From Lasiosphaeria ovina (lineage: Eukaryota; Ascomycota; Sordariomycetes; Sordariales; Lasiosphaeriaceae): DNA of 64,000 nucleotides. How positions within the stretch are numbered: position 1 is the first letter of the stretch; every line of letters begins with the position of its first letter. A model generated the notes under the pieces. The model ran no database searches and was not told the DNA's origin. It saw nothing but the letters and a program-made list of their open reading frames with translations. The stretch lies in NCBI GenBank assembly GCA_033439765.1, contig JAULSN010000001.1, positions 620,001-684,000 of the forward strand. Direction: 5' to 3'. Positions 31,146-42,104 of this stretch are shown here, one piece after another. The translations under genes and the position numbers were made by a program.

Positions 31146-31703
31146 GACTCTAGTCGGTGCAGCCCGGCTCGGTGGGATCAGGACGAGTTAGGTGAGCGAG
31201 ATGCCTATAAGCTACCATGACGGATCGTGGATGGGATGAGATGAGTGGCAGCTAGACCGACGTGACGTTGGTGAGCCGCGATAACCTCGGCTCGCCAGGC
31301 GCCGACCGACGCCGACGCGCGCCAGCTGTTGGCTGATCTGCCGGTGGCACGGGCGGCGTGGCTGACACATCAGGCCCCTCCCCTGCTGCAGCCCCCACAT
31401 CGCAAATCTCGTGCCCACGTCAATGTCCCGTTAGTCCCACAGATAAGCAGGGACCTTCATTTATGCGCGACGAAACGCTGCGACGCCTCCGCAACGCTGC
31501 ACGCCCAGATCTCGACCGCAGATTGATTGACGCGCCGACCGAACCGCCTCCAGTCCCGCAACTGGAACGACCGGCACTATGACGAGACCGCGGCGGTCCT
31601 CGGCCGCGAGCGAGGACAGCGCGGGCACGTCCCGCGACCAGGTACGACCGCGCAGCGGCAGCCTCGGCAGCCCACGCGCTGACGTCGATAGGAACTCGGG
31701 AGC
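31146..31703. other. Shared divergent promoter region (SDR / Rab GTPase)
   Basis: 558 bp between the two divergently transcribed start codons; no specific site recognised. Confidence 0.45.
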
Positions 31704-32709
31704 ATGTACGACTACCTGGCGAAAATCATCCTGCTCGGCCCCAGCGGGACGGGAAAGTAAGTGCCCCCGCGACAGACAGCCGCAGCTCGCCGCTAACGGG
31801 CCAGGTCGTGCCTCCTGCACCGCTTCGTCAAGAGCGAGTGGCGGCTGCTCTCGTCGCAGACCATCGGCGTCGAGTTTGCGAGCAAGATCATCAAGGTCGG
31901 GACGGGCGCGCGGCGGAAGCGGATAAAACTCCAGGTATGCCCCGTCCTCGACCCGCACCTCACCCACGCCCGCTGACCGGCAGCTCTGGGACACGGCGGG
32001 CACGGAGCGGTTCCGGTCCGTGTCGCGGTCCTACTACCGCGGCGCGGCCGGCGCCATCCTCGTCTACGACGTCACGTCGCAGGGCACGTTTGCCAACCTG
32101 CAGCCGTTCCTCAACGACGCGCGCGCGCTGGCGTCGCCCAACCTGTCGCTGCTGCTGGTCGGCAACAAGCTGGACCTGGCGGGCGACGCGCCGCCCGGGC
32201 CGCCGCCGACGCCGAGCAGCGCGGGGTCGGCGTCGTACGCGAGCGCGCCGCAGCCGGGCTCGTACTCGTCGACGAACACGCTCGGCACGCAGGGGCTGGG
32301 GGCGCAGCTCAAGGCGACGGTGGCGCCCGACGGGCGCGAGGTGTCGGCGGTCGAGGCCAGCCGGTGGGCCAGCACGGTCAACATCCCGGTGACGATGGAG
32401 GTCAGCGCGCTCAGCGGCGAGGGCGTCGACGAGGTGTTCGGACGGCTGGCGCGCATGATCCTGACCAAGATCGAGCTGGGCGAGATCGACCCCGACGACC
32501 CCATGAGCGGGATCCAGTACGGCGACGCGGGCGGGGCGTGGAACGCGGGGGCCAGCGACGGCGCCAGCATCAAGAGCTCGCTGACAGCCGACGACGTGGG
32601 CGGCGGCGGCGGGCGGCGGCGGCGCAAGCGCGGCGGGCCGCAGGCCATGCGCGAGTGGGAGGAGGTGTTTACGCTCGGCAACCGGCGGCGGCCGCGCGGG
32701 TGCTGCTAG
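31704..32709 (+). CDS. Rab4-like small GTPase with long insertion (302 aa, 2 introns)
   Basis: Exons 31704-31756, 31805-31934 and 31984-32709. The protein begins [21 protein letters not shown]1 loop GPSGTGKS, switch I TIGVEF, G3 [10 protein letters not shown]4 GNKLDL and a G5-like SALSGEG. These match Rab4-type (Ypt4-like) endosomal recycling GTPases. It ends RGCC, a dicysteine geranylgeranylation signal. Unusual is a ~50-residue Pro/Ser/Gly-rich insertion directly after NKLDL and a long Gly/Arg-rich tail, giving 302 residues against ~210 for most Rabs. Introns are 48 and 49 nt and phase is kept. A membrane-traffic role is family knowledge. Confidence 0.9.
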
Positions 32710-33792
32710 CACGTGTTCCTGTCTGTTTCTTTCCTGATACCTACTTGCCTGATACCGCCCGTCCTTGCGGTACGCGGGCTGCAGCATGTATGGATTGCGG
32801 CATTCTTCTTGGCATCGATAGCGGCTGGCCGTAGCATGGAGCCGGCGCGGCGATAGACGGGCCAGACCCGCATTAATGATTCTTCGACCTGCGCCGATCC
32901 CGTGCAGGTGACGCTGTGCTGGACGCGTGCTGACGCTGTGCTAGACGCTGTGTTGGACGCGTGCTGACGCTGTGTTGGACCGCGACGCGGCCAGCCTTCC
33001 GTTCACCGCTCACCGCCACCGCCACCGCCACCGCTCGCACTCACCACTCGGTTCATCCCACGGCGAGTCAGCGTGCGGCATGACCCCGTACGGCGTCCAC
33101 GAGCTGCAGCCCGCAGCCGCGCTGTGGGTCGATTTAGCCTAAAGCGGAACGGACAGCCTCCCTCCGCGGCCAAGCCGCACCCATGCATGCGGCCCCGAGC
33201 TCGAGCTCCATCGCGAGTTGAATTGGATGACATGGCCTCGGCTGCGAGTGCTTGGTGTTTGCGATGGTTCGCAGCAAGCAGCGACAATGACAGGTGCAGG
33301 TATCCGGCAATTCAGCATCAGCATTCAGCATCAGCATTCAGCAATGCGTCGGCTGCCTTGACAGAGCCAGGCAGATTGCGCAACGATACCGAGTACAGCC
33401 CCAGATGGATACAGTAATCTGGCGTGACGTACCGTACAGGCAAGCTGCATGCACCTGCACCCGCCATGCCGGCACGGTGGGTCGGGCTCCTGCATCGCTC
33501 CCCATTCGCCTCGGCCATCGCTCTCCCGCCGTCGTCAACGCGGCAGCATGCGGCCAGCGCCCATAAATACAGCCGTCCCGACGGTGGCCATAGTCGAGCA
33601 GATCTCTCGACCATCTGAGCAGCTATCTTGAGCAGCGTCTACGAGCAGCCTCCACGTTGAGCAGCGTCCTGACTCTCGACCCCGCCGGCCCCTCCCCCTC
33701 ACCACGCCTCTCCCCTCACCACCTTCACCATCACCACCACCCCCCACCTTCACCACGCCTCACCTCCCCCCCCACCTTCACCATCACCACCA
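32710..33792. other. Intergenic, 1.1 kb, with tandem repeats and pyrimidine tract
   Basis: Contains diverged GACGCTGTG(C/T)TGGACGCGTGCT repeats at 32911-32980, ATTCAGCATC repeats at 33311-33340 and a CT-rich tract from 33670. No gene is supported. Confidence 0.5.
33563..33569 (+). promoter_or_regulatory. Possible TATA box of the beta-mannosidase gene
   Basis: CCATAAATAC about 255 bp upstream of the ATG at 33821. This would give a long pyrimidine-rich 5' leader that includes the poly-C run. Confidence 0.3.
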
Positions 33793-33817
33793 CCCCCCCC
33801 CCCCCCCCCCCCCCCCC
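33793..33817 (+). repeat. 25-base poly-C run three bases before a start codon
   Basis: An uninterrupted run of 25 C at 33793-33817, then GCC and the ATG at 33821 in a good initiation context. Shorter C runs and TTCACCATCACCACC repeats precede it. Its real length may differ because such runs are hard to sequence. Confidence 0.9.
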
Positions 33818-33820
33818 GCC

Positions 33821-36420
33821 ATGGCCCGCGTCGTCATCCCCGTCGACGCCAATTGGCAGTTCCGGCAGGACAAGACCGACGAGCCGTTCCGCGCCGTCGG
33901 CCAGTTCCCCACCAACGTGCACCTCGACCTGCTGCACCACGGCCTCATCCCCGACCCCTTCGTCGGCAAGAACGAGCTCGACGTGCAGTGGGTCGGCGAG
34001 GCGCAATGGGTCTACCGCACCGCCTTCGCCGCGCCGCCCGTCGCCGCCGGCGCCCGCGCCGTGCTCGCCTTTGACGGCCTCGACACGTTCGCGACCGTCG
34101 TGCTCAACGGCACCACCATCCTCGAGACGGACAACATGTTCGTGCCCGAGCGCGTCGACGTCACGGCCCTGCTGCGCCCCGACAACGAGCTGGTCGTCTC
34201 CTTCGACAGCGCCTACCTGCGCGGCTGGAAGCTGGTCGAGCAGCACCCCGACCACAAGTGGGGCTGCTGGAACGGCGACAGCTCGCGCCTGGCCGTGAGG
34301 AAGGCCCAGTACCACTGGGTGAGTTCTCCTGCCCCGCCGAGACGGAGCCCTGCTGACACGGACACGGACAGGGCTGGGACTGGGGCCCGGCGCTCCTGAC
34401 CTGCGGCCCCTGGCGCCCGGTCAACCTCGAGATCTACGCGGCGCGGCTCGCCGACCTCAGCTTCGACGCCGTCGTCGACGAGTCGCTGAGCTCGGCCGAC
34501 ATCAGAGTCACGGCCGAGGTCGACGGGAGCGGCGCCGCCGACAGCGTGCGCTTCGACATCTCCCTCGACGGCGCGCCCGTCGCCTCGGAGACGGTCGCGG
34601 CCGGCGCCGCCGCCAGCGCGTCGTTCCGCATCGCCGACCCCGCGCTGTGGTACCCCGCGCGTTACGGCAAGCAGCCGCTCTACGCCATCACGGCGACGCT
34701 CGTCGGCGGCGGCGGGGCCGAGCTCGACGCCGTCACCAAGAAGACGGGGCTGCGGCGTGCCGAGCTCGTGCAGCGGGCGCTCAAGGACCAGCCCGGCACC
34801 AGCTTCTTCTTCGAGGTCAACAACATCCCGCTGTACTGCGGCGGCAGCGACTGGATCCCGGCCGACAGCTTCATCCCGCGCGTCGGCCGGCAGAGGTACT
34901 TTGACTGGGTCAAGCTGGTGGCCGACGGCAACCAGTTCATGGTCCGCGTGTGGGGCGGCGGCATCTACGAGGAGCAGGCCTTCTACGACGCGTGCGACGA
35001 GTACGGCGTGCTGGTGTGGCAGGACTTCATGTTCGGCTGCGGCAACTACCCGGCGTGGCCGGCGCTGCTGCGGTCCATCGACCGCGAGGCGCGCGCCAAC
35101 GTGCGGCTGCTGCGCCACCACCCCTCGGTCGTCGTCTGGGCCGGCAACAACGAGGACTACCAGTACCAGGAGAGCGAGGGCCTGACGTACGACTTCGCCG
35201 ACAAGGACGCCGAGGGCTGGCTGCGCACCGACTTCCCCGCGCGCTACATCTACGAGAAGGTGCTGGCCGACGCGTGCGCCGAGCTGGTCCCGCGCGCGCC
35301 GTACCACCCGGGGTCGCCGTGGGGCGCGGGCCGCGACACGCACGACGCCACCGTCGGCGACATCCACCAGTGGAACGTGTGGCACGGCACGCAGGAGAAG
35401 TGGCAGGACTTCGACCGGCTGGGCGGCCGCTTCGTGTCCGAGTTCGGCATGCAGGCGTTCCCGTCAGTCAAGACCATCGACGCGTACCTGCCCCTCGGCA
35501 GAGACGACCCCGACCGCTTCGCGCAGTCGTCGACGGTCGACTTCCACAACAAGGCCGAGGGCCACGAGCGCCGCATCGCCCTGTACCTGGCCGAGAACCT
35601 GCGGTACGCGCCGGACCCGCTCGAGCAGTTCGTGTACGCGACGCAGCTGATGCAGGCCGAGTGCCTCGCGTCGGCCTACCGCCTGTGGAAGCGCCAGTGG
35701 AAGGGCCCCGGCCGCGAGTACTGCGGCGGCGCGCTGGTGTGGCAGGTCAACGACTGCTGGCCCGTCACTAGCTGGAGCATGGTCGACTTCTACCTGCGGC
35801 CCAAGCACGCCTACTTCGCCGTCAAGCGCGAGATGGCGCCGCTGAGCGTGGGCATCGCGCGCCGCGAGCACCGCCACCCGCGTGACAAGTACACGCGCGT
35901 CGTCGACACGAGCGCCCAGATCGAGGTGTGGGCCAGCAACCTGACCCTCAAGAGCCTGGCCGTCGACTGCGTGGTCAAGGCGTGGGACGTCGAGACGGGC
36001 GCCGAGACCTTCGGCGAGGTGGTGGCCTCGGCCGTGGCGCTGCCCGAGAACCGGTCGACGGAGCTGGCGGCGCGCGACGTGCCGGCCCTCCGCAAGGGCG
36101 ACGAGGCGCGCGCCGTCGTGGCCGCGTACCTCGTCGGGCCCGCCGGCGAGCAGCTGGCGCGCTACGTCAACTGGCCCGAGCCGCTCAAGCACCTGCACCT
36201 GCAGAAGCCGCAGCGGCTGCGCGCCGAGCTGAGCGCCGACGCGCGCGCCGTGGCCGTCAGCGCCGACGTGCCCGTCAAGGGCGTGGCGCTCGAGTGCGAC
36301 GACGACGCCGTGCGGTTCGACGACAACCTGGTCGACATTGTGCCGGGCGAGGTGGTGACGATTGGCGTGCGCGGGGCGACGGCGGCGACCAAGATTGAGA
36401 CGCGGTACCTGGGCATGTAG
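33821..36420 (+). CDS. Beta-mannosidase B, GH2 family (848 aa, 1 intron)
   Basis: Exons 33821-34318 and 34372-36420; the 53-nt intron joins KAQYHW to GWDWGPALLTCGPWRP, the GH2 sugar-binding-domain signature. The enzyme removes non-reducing terminal beta-D-mannose from manno-oligosaccharides and N-glycan remnants. Domains in order are the jelly roll (to ~190), Ig-like, TIM barrel and C-terminal Ig-like. The acid/base Glu is residue 427 in WAGNNEDYQ and the nucleophile Glu is 523 in FVSEFGMQAFPS. CGGALVWQVNDCWPVTSW is also diagnostic. There is no signal peptide and the length fits the intracellular fungal B-type enzyme (~840-850 residues) rather than the secreted A-type. Confidence 0.95.
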
Positions 36421-36915
36421 GTAGGCCGCACAGGTAGGCCGCACAGGCAGCGGTACGCATCAGGCAGGGCAGTCATGGATTGGTTGTCTACAGTCAGACC
36501 TATACATGACGATTAGAGATATACCGATAACCTGCAGTTAAGGATTAAATTTGGTTTCCCGTCCCGATTTGTATGGGGATGACGATAAACCTGGATTCTA
36601 GGATAATCGTTAGGATTTCCGCTTAGTAACCCATACAAATCGTCATAAAGAGTACGCTAAGATAGGATAAGAGCATAGATAAGACTCGATAATGGTTAAA
36701 ATACTCCACTTTTCGGGTGCACAGGCCACTTTATCTCAATTGAGGAAGAGACCCGCTTTTCGAGGTAACGATAACCGGGCTAGGATTTGTATGGAGTCCG
36801 TAACAAATATAAATTAACCCATTCCCCCGACCCCTCCTGTGGCACGCTATGAAAGAAAAAAATAAGGGAGGAAGAGAGCACAGTATGTCGAAGAGAATGA
36901 GATGCCCGTCTCCTC
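36421..36915. other. AT-rich intergenic sequence with short inverted motif
   Basis: CGATTTGTATGGG (about 36567) recurs inverted at about 36630 and again in direct form as GGATTTGTATGGA near 36783. It lies between the convergent 3' ends of the mannosidase and the NLR gene. GTAGGCCGCACAG is tandemly duplicated just after the mannosidase stop. Confidence 0.45.
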
Positions 36916-39900
36916 CTATAAGGCGGGATCCTTTTCAGAGAAGATCAAGACCAAGACACGGCCTGAAGAGCAACCAACTGCAACAGCTGTTCTAGAAATA
37001 GCGTGTGATGATGACCGATATTCTTGAGGCAACCACAGAAGATTCTCTCCTTCATATGTAATCCAGGTTCCGTTCTTTAAGCCATATGCTGCAGGTCTGG
37101 GAGAGGAAGCTGGATTTCTGGGTGAGCTAGTAGACAACGCCGTCAAGCAATCGCTATGGCCCTCAAGCGTCGATAGGCACTGGCCGGTTGCCGGATCCCA
37201 GATCTTCACCGTATTATCCCACGAACCCGATGCGAGCCGGGTAGCATCGTATGACCAGGCTACTGAATGGACCGGATGGCTATGGCCCTCAAGTGTCGAT
37301 AGGCACTGGCCGGTTGCCGGATCCCAGATCTTCACCGTATTATCCCTCGAACCCGATGCGAGCCGGGTAGTATCGTATGACCAGGCTACTGAATGGACCA
37401 GATCACAATGGCCCTCAAGCGTCGATAGGCACTGGCCGGTTGCCGGATCCCAGATCTTCACCGTGTTATCCCTCGAACCCGATACGAGCCGGGTAGCATC
37501 GTATGACCAGGCTACTGAATGGACCGAATCGCTATGGCCCTCGAGCGTCGATAGGCACGCACTCCATTCGTTTTCCATAAGTGGTTTAGTAATCATCCAC
37601 TTAGGCTCTTCTGTTTGAAACAGTCTTCTTATTCTGCTTCCAGCAGGGCTAAAAATAAGAGCTGAAGCCTAAACTTGAAGCGGGTTGTTCTCGATAATTG
37701 TGTTATGGTATTGGACGAATCGACGTCCATCACGAACCAGGCTAGCGAACTGGGATGCACAGCCCTATGGTAATGTTAGTGTAGTTTTAGTTGTAAATAT
37801 GTTTGTCTTACCTGGAGTAAGCCTTCGAGCCTCGCCATCGCAAGTACCCCATTTGACACACTTCTAAGGAGACTGAGAGCCTCAAGCCAGTAAAGATATT
37901 TCTGTTGTAGAAACGTGTCGACTGGGCCTTTCTCCTGGAGGTATTTCTTTTGGTCGTCAGCGCTGCAGTCGTCCAGATGGTCAATCCAGTAGACACAAGA
38001 ATACCGTGCTGCAGCCAGCGGGTCTGGCGTGGGTAATTCGACTTTGCCGATGGGAAATCCGGGAGCGTAGAGGTTATAGATGTCACGGCGCAGTGTATCG
38101 GTCATGACTTGTAGCGATCGCAAGAAAATGGAGCGGTGTGCATCTTGTATCCAGGAATCTTTTATCCAGGAATCTTGTATCCGAGGATCTTGTATCCGGG
38201 AAAGGGAGTTCTTAGACGCCTCTTGAACCAAGAAGTCCTTGGCAGACTGGTGCACGAAGGAGATGGTGCGTTCTTGAAGCGTGAGGAAAGAGCCACAATG
38301 CCCTATAATCTCCGCCAGCACTTCGTAGCTAGCAGAAGCTTCCTCAGGCATGTCGACAAAAGTTTCCAGCTCATCTAACGTGATCGGCCGGCGCACTGCC
38401 GAGATGACAGCCAGTATATTTTTGCAGAGCTCGGCATGCTCAGAACCGCAGATCTGGCGCACCATCCGCTGGTAAAGTGCATCAAGTCCAGGTGGGAACG
38501 CTTTCAACTTCCTTTGGACGTCCCATGAGACGTCGCGGAGTTCGTGGCAGACTAAGGCAACCCAGAGGAAGGTACCGTATGCATGAAGCGATAAATAGCG
38601 CTCGACCGCGTCCCGCGTACCAGGCCTGTATTTGTTCCGCGCCGCTAACTGATCTACCTTGAACCGCACGTATGCGGCAACAGCTCTAGAGACGGATTTC
38701 TCGTTTAGCTCAAGGCAAAGTGTTGCTTTCTGCGTTGCGGTGTTGAGGTCCTTCTCGATACTTGGCCAGTTGCGACTGGACACGATCCACTTAACATTCG
38801 AGTATGCGGCCGACTCTTGAACGATAAGGGTGAGGAGCAGGCTTAAACCCGTCACGCACTCGTCAAGCGCATCGATGATAAGATAGGTATCATGCAAGCG
38901 CTCATCCTTGAGGATGCTGGTGAACATCTTGGACAGAGCTACCCATGCATTGGGACCTTCGAAGCACTTCTTGCCGGAATCGTCGTAGGTCTCGCGGACC
39001 TGTGAGATGAGAGACGGTTGTTGTTTGACAAACAGGTAGAGCAGGCCGCGCAGAACAGCCGTAGCGTCGTTGATGTCGCCGTTGGTAGCTTGGCAAAAGA
39101 AGAACGAGACGTTGGTAGTATGCGTGGCCGACTTGACCAGCTCGTCGATGATTCCACAGAGCAGCATCGTCTTGCCTTTGCCGGGATCGCCATTTATCCA
39201 GAGCAGCCGGTTCTCCTGGTTGTCGCGCCATTGCCTGAAATTGTCGTTGTCGAGAACCCAGGAGTACGAGCCTTCAAGCAGGCCGCCCTTCTCCTGCTGG
39301 ATACGGATTTTGTCATCGCGAGGATTGGTCAATCGCAAAGCTCTCAAGCATTCAAGATCTCTCTCATCGAGTGATGTAGGATCCGGGCCGCAGTCTATAT
39401 ATATCAGGATCAATACATTTGGGTATAAACCAATATAATTCCTTATAAAGGGGGAATACTTATAACTAACATTTCTGAGCTGACTCTAGGCCGCGTTTAA
39501 CTTCCGCAGCGATGGTCATTAAGACTAGCTCGCACGTAGAGCTGTCCTTGGAGTCGAATTTGCAAATAGCGCTGTGGTTGGCGTCAATAGCCACCTGCTT
39601 CTCACGCGACCCTGGGAGATTCAGCGTTGCCGAATTCTTATCGACAATCTAACAAAATCAGCAAGCTCCCTCTTTCTAATATTCTTAAATGGACGTACGA
39701 TGTCTGTCTTGTGGTATGACTCCGCCTCGAAGAAGCTGACAACGAGGCATCTCTCAAAAAGGTGGCGAGCTTGTTCGAATCGTCTTGTCGCCTCATTCGA
39801 TTTCAGCTTAAGTGCATCCAGAAGGTCGTTATTAGGATTTCTCAGAGCTGCGGTGGCTATCTTAGCCACGACCTCGCCGACACTGGCATACTTCCCACCC

Positions 39901-40871
39901 TGATGTGGCGTGGAAAAAAAGACAAGAAGACATGTTGCTTCGATTATTGGTGTGTATGACGTATCTAGCTTCGCTTCAACAAGCGCCTGTCCAGAATTGA
40001 TTAGGGGAGTCCTGTAGGTTGGATCAGCCTGCTACTCACTTGTTTGACAACCAAACCGCCAAGGCTGTGGCAGATGAACACTATCGGCCTCTGTGGCACA
40101 CCCTCTCGTCTAAGGTTGAGCCAATGTAACAGCTGCTTTGCGTGGTCGTCGAGTTTGATAGCCGATGCACCTATAGCTGGGCTTGAGTTGTATGCGAAGA
40201 GCATCACGCGTGCGGGTTTCGAAAGGGAAGCAGGGAGAAAGTCTTTCAGCCAGAGTTTGCCACCGCTTGTCCAAGTTTCCTGCGCGTGGTTGGCGCTACC
40301 CTTGAAGTTGAGACCATGGACTGCCACAACACTGGCAGAACGATCTGTCAGCGTGATTCGAAGGCTAAGGACAGAGGACATACTCGATCTCTGCAACGCT
40401 GAGAGGCTGGCCGTCGCAAGTGCTGTCAAAGATGACGTGGAGTCCAGCCTCAAGCGCTCGGGGTGTATGATCCGCTAGGCCATCGGGCGAACCGTCTGCA
40501 GCCGAGTGCTCTCTGGTGTTCGCCGCCTGTCCACTTATCTCCGCCTTCGGTGGCGCCGCAGGCTTACCAGCGGCGTTGTGTGAGGAGGCATACGATGCAG
40601 TGCCTGGAAGTGCAGACGATGTGGCCTGAGGAAGAAGGGTCGAGGGAGTTGCTATCGATCGCGCGAGGGGAGGGGCTGGCGGGGTCGATGGAGCGGGGTG
40701 CTCAGGGCGAAGAACGCTTGTAAGGAGGGGCGACTGTTGTTCTAACCCTTCTGGTGCAGTCGCTAAGGCGATGCTGCTAAGTGTTTCCGAACCATCCTGT
40801 GCTTTCTCCTTCTCCCGACTCTTCTTTCCCCGTCTGGACAATCTGAGCTTATCCAAAAGACCACCAGCCAT
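36916..40871 (-). pseudogene. SesB-like esterase-NACHT-WD40 NLR gene with one in-frame stop
   Basis: Exons 40871-40384, 40331-40040, 39986-39699, 39648-39471, 39394-37812 and 37764-36916; introns of 52, 53, 50, 76 and 47 nt keep phase throughout (1225 codons). Residues 1-162 are a Pro/Ser-rich head. Residues 163-410 are an alpha/beta-hydrolase (SesB/DUF676-like): VVAVHGLNF, nucleophile elbow CHSLGG (Ser 252), then TPHQGG. NACHT follows: GDPGKGKT (484-491) and YLIIDALDE (586-594). Then come WD40 repeats. A TAG at 37671-37669 (codon 975, in the linker PLQV*ASALIFSP, where relatives have Tyr) ends the product after 974 residues, before the WD40s. Everything else is intact, so it is a recent pseudogene, a truncated NACHT-only allele, or a sequence error. 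Family role: nucleotide-gated allorecognition and cell death. Confidence 0.88.
37156..37560 (-). repeat. High-identity 126-bp WD40 repeats, three and a part
   Basis: The string ATGGCCCTC(A/G)AG marks unit boundaries exactly every 126 bp (37156, 37282, 37408, 37534). Each unit encodes 42 residues (CLSTLEGH...NTVKIWDPATGQ). Units differ at few residues: HSDSV/HCDLV/HSHPV, ATRL or TTRL, V or A before SGS, and R or W before DN. The last motif breaks down into non-WD sequence after HSDCL. This high internal conservation is typical of HET-D/E-type recognition arrays. Confidence 0.93.
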
Positions 40872-41170
40872 AACGTTCTTACGCGTGCTCTTGACCAGGG
40901 TCGAATCTCTCAAAGCGTGTCAAATGGTGCGGCAGTTGACGAGATTGCGACGGATTTTCTGAGCGGTTGCTGCGGAGCTGAAGCCTAACAACCCAATGTG
41001 GCTGGCTCCTCGCCCAATAGAAATTCCCGAACCTTTCGGCCCCGCTGCTCTGGGGAGCCGGCCGCTCCTAATCACGCGCGATTGACACTTGAAGGACAGA
41101 CACAGAAAAGATGCAGTCGAAATATCTTTTTTAAGCAAAGGGGGGCGACACCGATTTTGCAAGCGACTGT
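40872..41170. other. NLR upstream region, no supported gene
   Basis: The frame upstream of the NLR start ATG at 40871 stays open only to 40913, with no better ATG. It ends at the long repeat. Confidence 0.4.
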
Positions 41171-41589
41171 ACCTGACTAGTCAGGAAGGGGTCAGCTGAA
41201 TGGAGGCTCCTTTTTCCTCTTTTTCTTTATTTTTTTGCCTCCGGCGGCGCCTGCCGCGGGCTGTCCTCGCTCCGCTCGAAGGAATGGCTGGCTGAGGCGT
41301 TTTACTAAGAAATTAGTGGGATAACCTCGCTTTGTGCCGTGACTCGTAGCATGCCCAGGCCTTGAATACAGGCCAAATCACAAAGTAAACAACGTGGTGT
41401 TGGGGGTTGACTGGCTCAAGGGTAGCTGTGTCAAAGGTAAACCACACGGCGCTTGTAATCCGCCGCACGCAAGGCACCGGTAACGTCATTCTTGACCTGG
41501 ATCTGGTCCAGGGCAATGGGAACGTCAAACATCAAGCCCTGTAGACTAGTCCGCGCACCTGTCCATAGCTAGAAAGCGATAAGTCGAAC
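41171..41589 (-). repeat. 419-bp dispersed repeat, long copy (copy 7)
   Basis: Inverted counterpart of 1788-2204, starting at the palindrome ACCTGACTAGTCAGG. The 33-codon short ORF is intact at 41532-41431, with four residue changes against copy 2 (G3D, A13V, G25D, A30V). The GC core here ends GGCTGTCCTCGCTCCGCTCG. It lies upstream of the NLR gene. Confidence 0.8.
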
Positions 41590-42104
41590 TTCGGGACAAC
41601 GGATTTACAGTCATTCTGCCCCCTCGACACCGAAACAAATTCTCGTGATAATTCCAGGTTTCGATGTTCATGGTCTAGTTGTTGGATTTCTAGGGGGCAA
41701 GCCCCCTAGAGTCCCTAGGACCCCTAGGACCCCCGTGCCTGCGGCGCTTTGCCGTCAAGGCGATCCTTCCTACGAGGGCCTCACGACACAGCAAAGCGGC
41801 ATCTGGGCTTCACACGTCCGAGGATTGTCCGATCGACCAGTCCCCAGAGTCATTTCGACACGGACGAAAACTGGCCAATCCCTGTGAGAAACATTCGGCA
41901 CCTTCACGGTAAGGTAGAAGAGACAGCCTCTCTACACCACGTCCGGCTCGCAAGCTCGCCTGCGGTGGCTCCGTTCAGCTGAACTGGAAGATAGAAATAC
42001 AACATAAAACAACTCGGTACGCCGCGCCCCGGCAGCCCCGGCAGCCCCGGATAGCAGCAGCCCGGCAGCCCCGGCACCTTCGCAGCCCCTGCCTCGGCCG
42101 CGCC
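41590..42104 (-). repeat. Dispersed-repeat 5' module (copy 8) and flank
   Basis: About 41815-41980, read on the minus strand, gives AGCTGAACGGAGCCACCG, GAGGCTGTCTCTTCTACC, GTGCCGAATGTTTCTCACAG and GGGACTGGTCGATCGGACAA. This is the same module as in copies 4 and 11, but without the GC core. The flanks hold a CCCTAGGA/AGCCCCGGC-rich stretch and no gene. Confidence 0.65.

Noticed and set aside
33821..36420. Secreted beta-mannosidase A
   Set aside because: No signal peptide and ~848 residues; matches the intracellular B-type enzyme.
36916..37596. WD40 frame as a separate 226-residue gene
   Set aside because: The frame is continuous with the NLR exon upstream except for the single TAG, and its linker sequence belongs to the NLR family.
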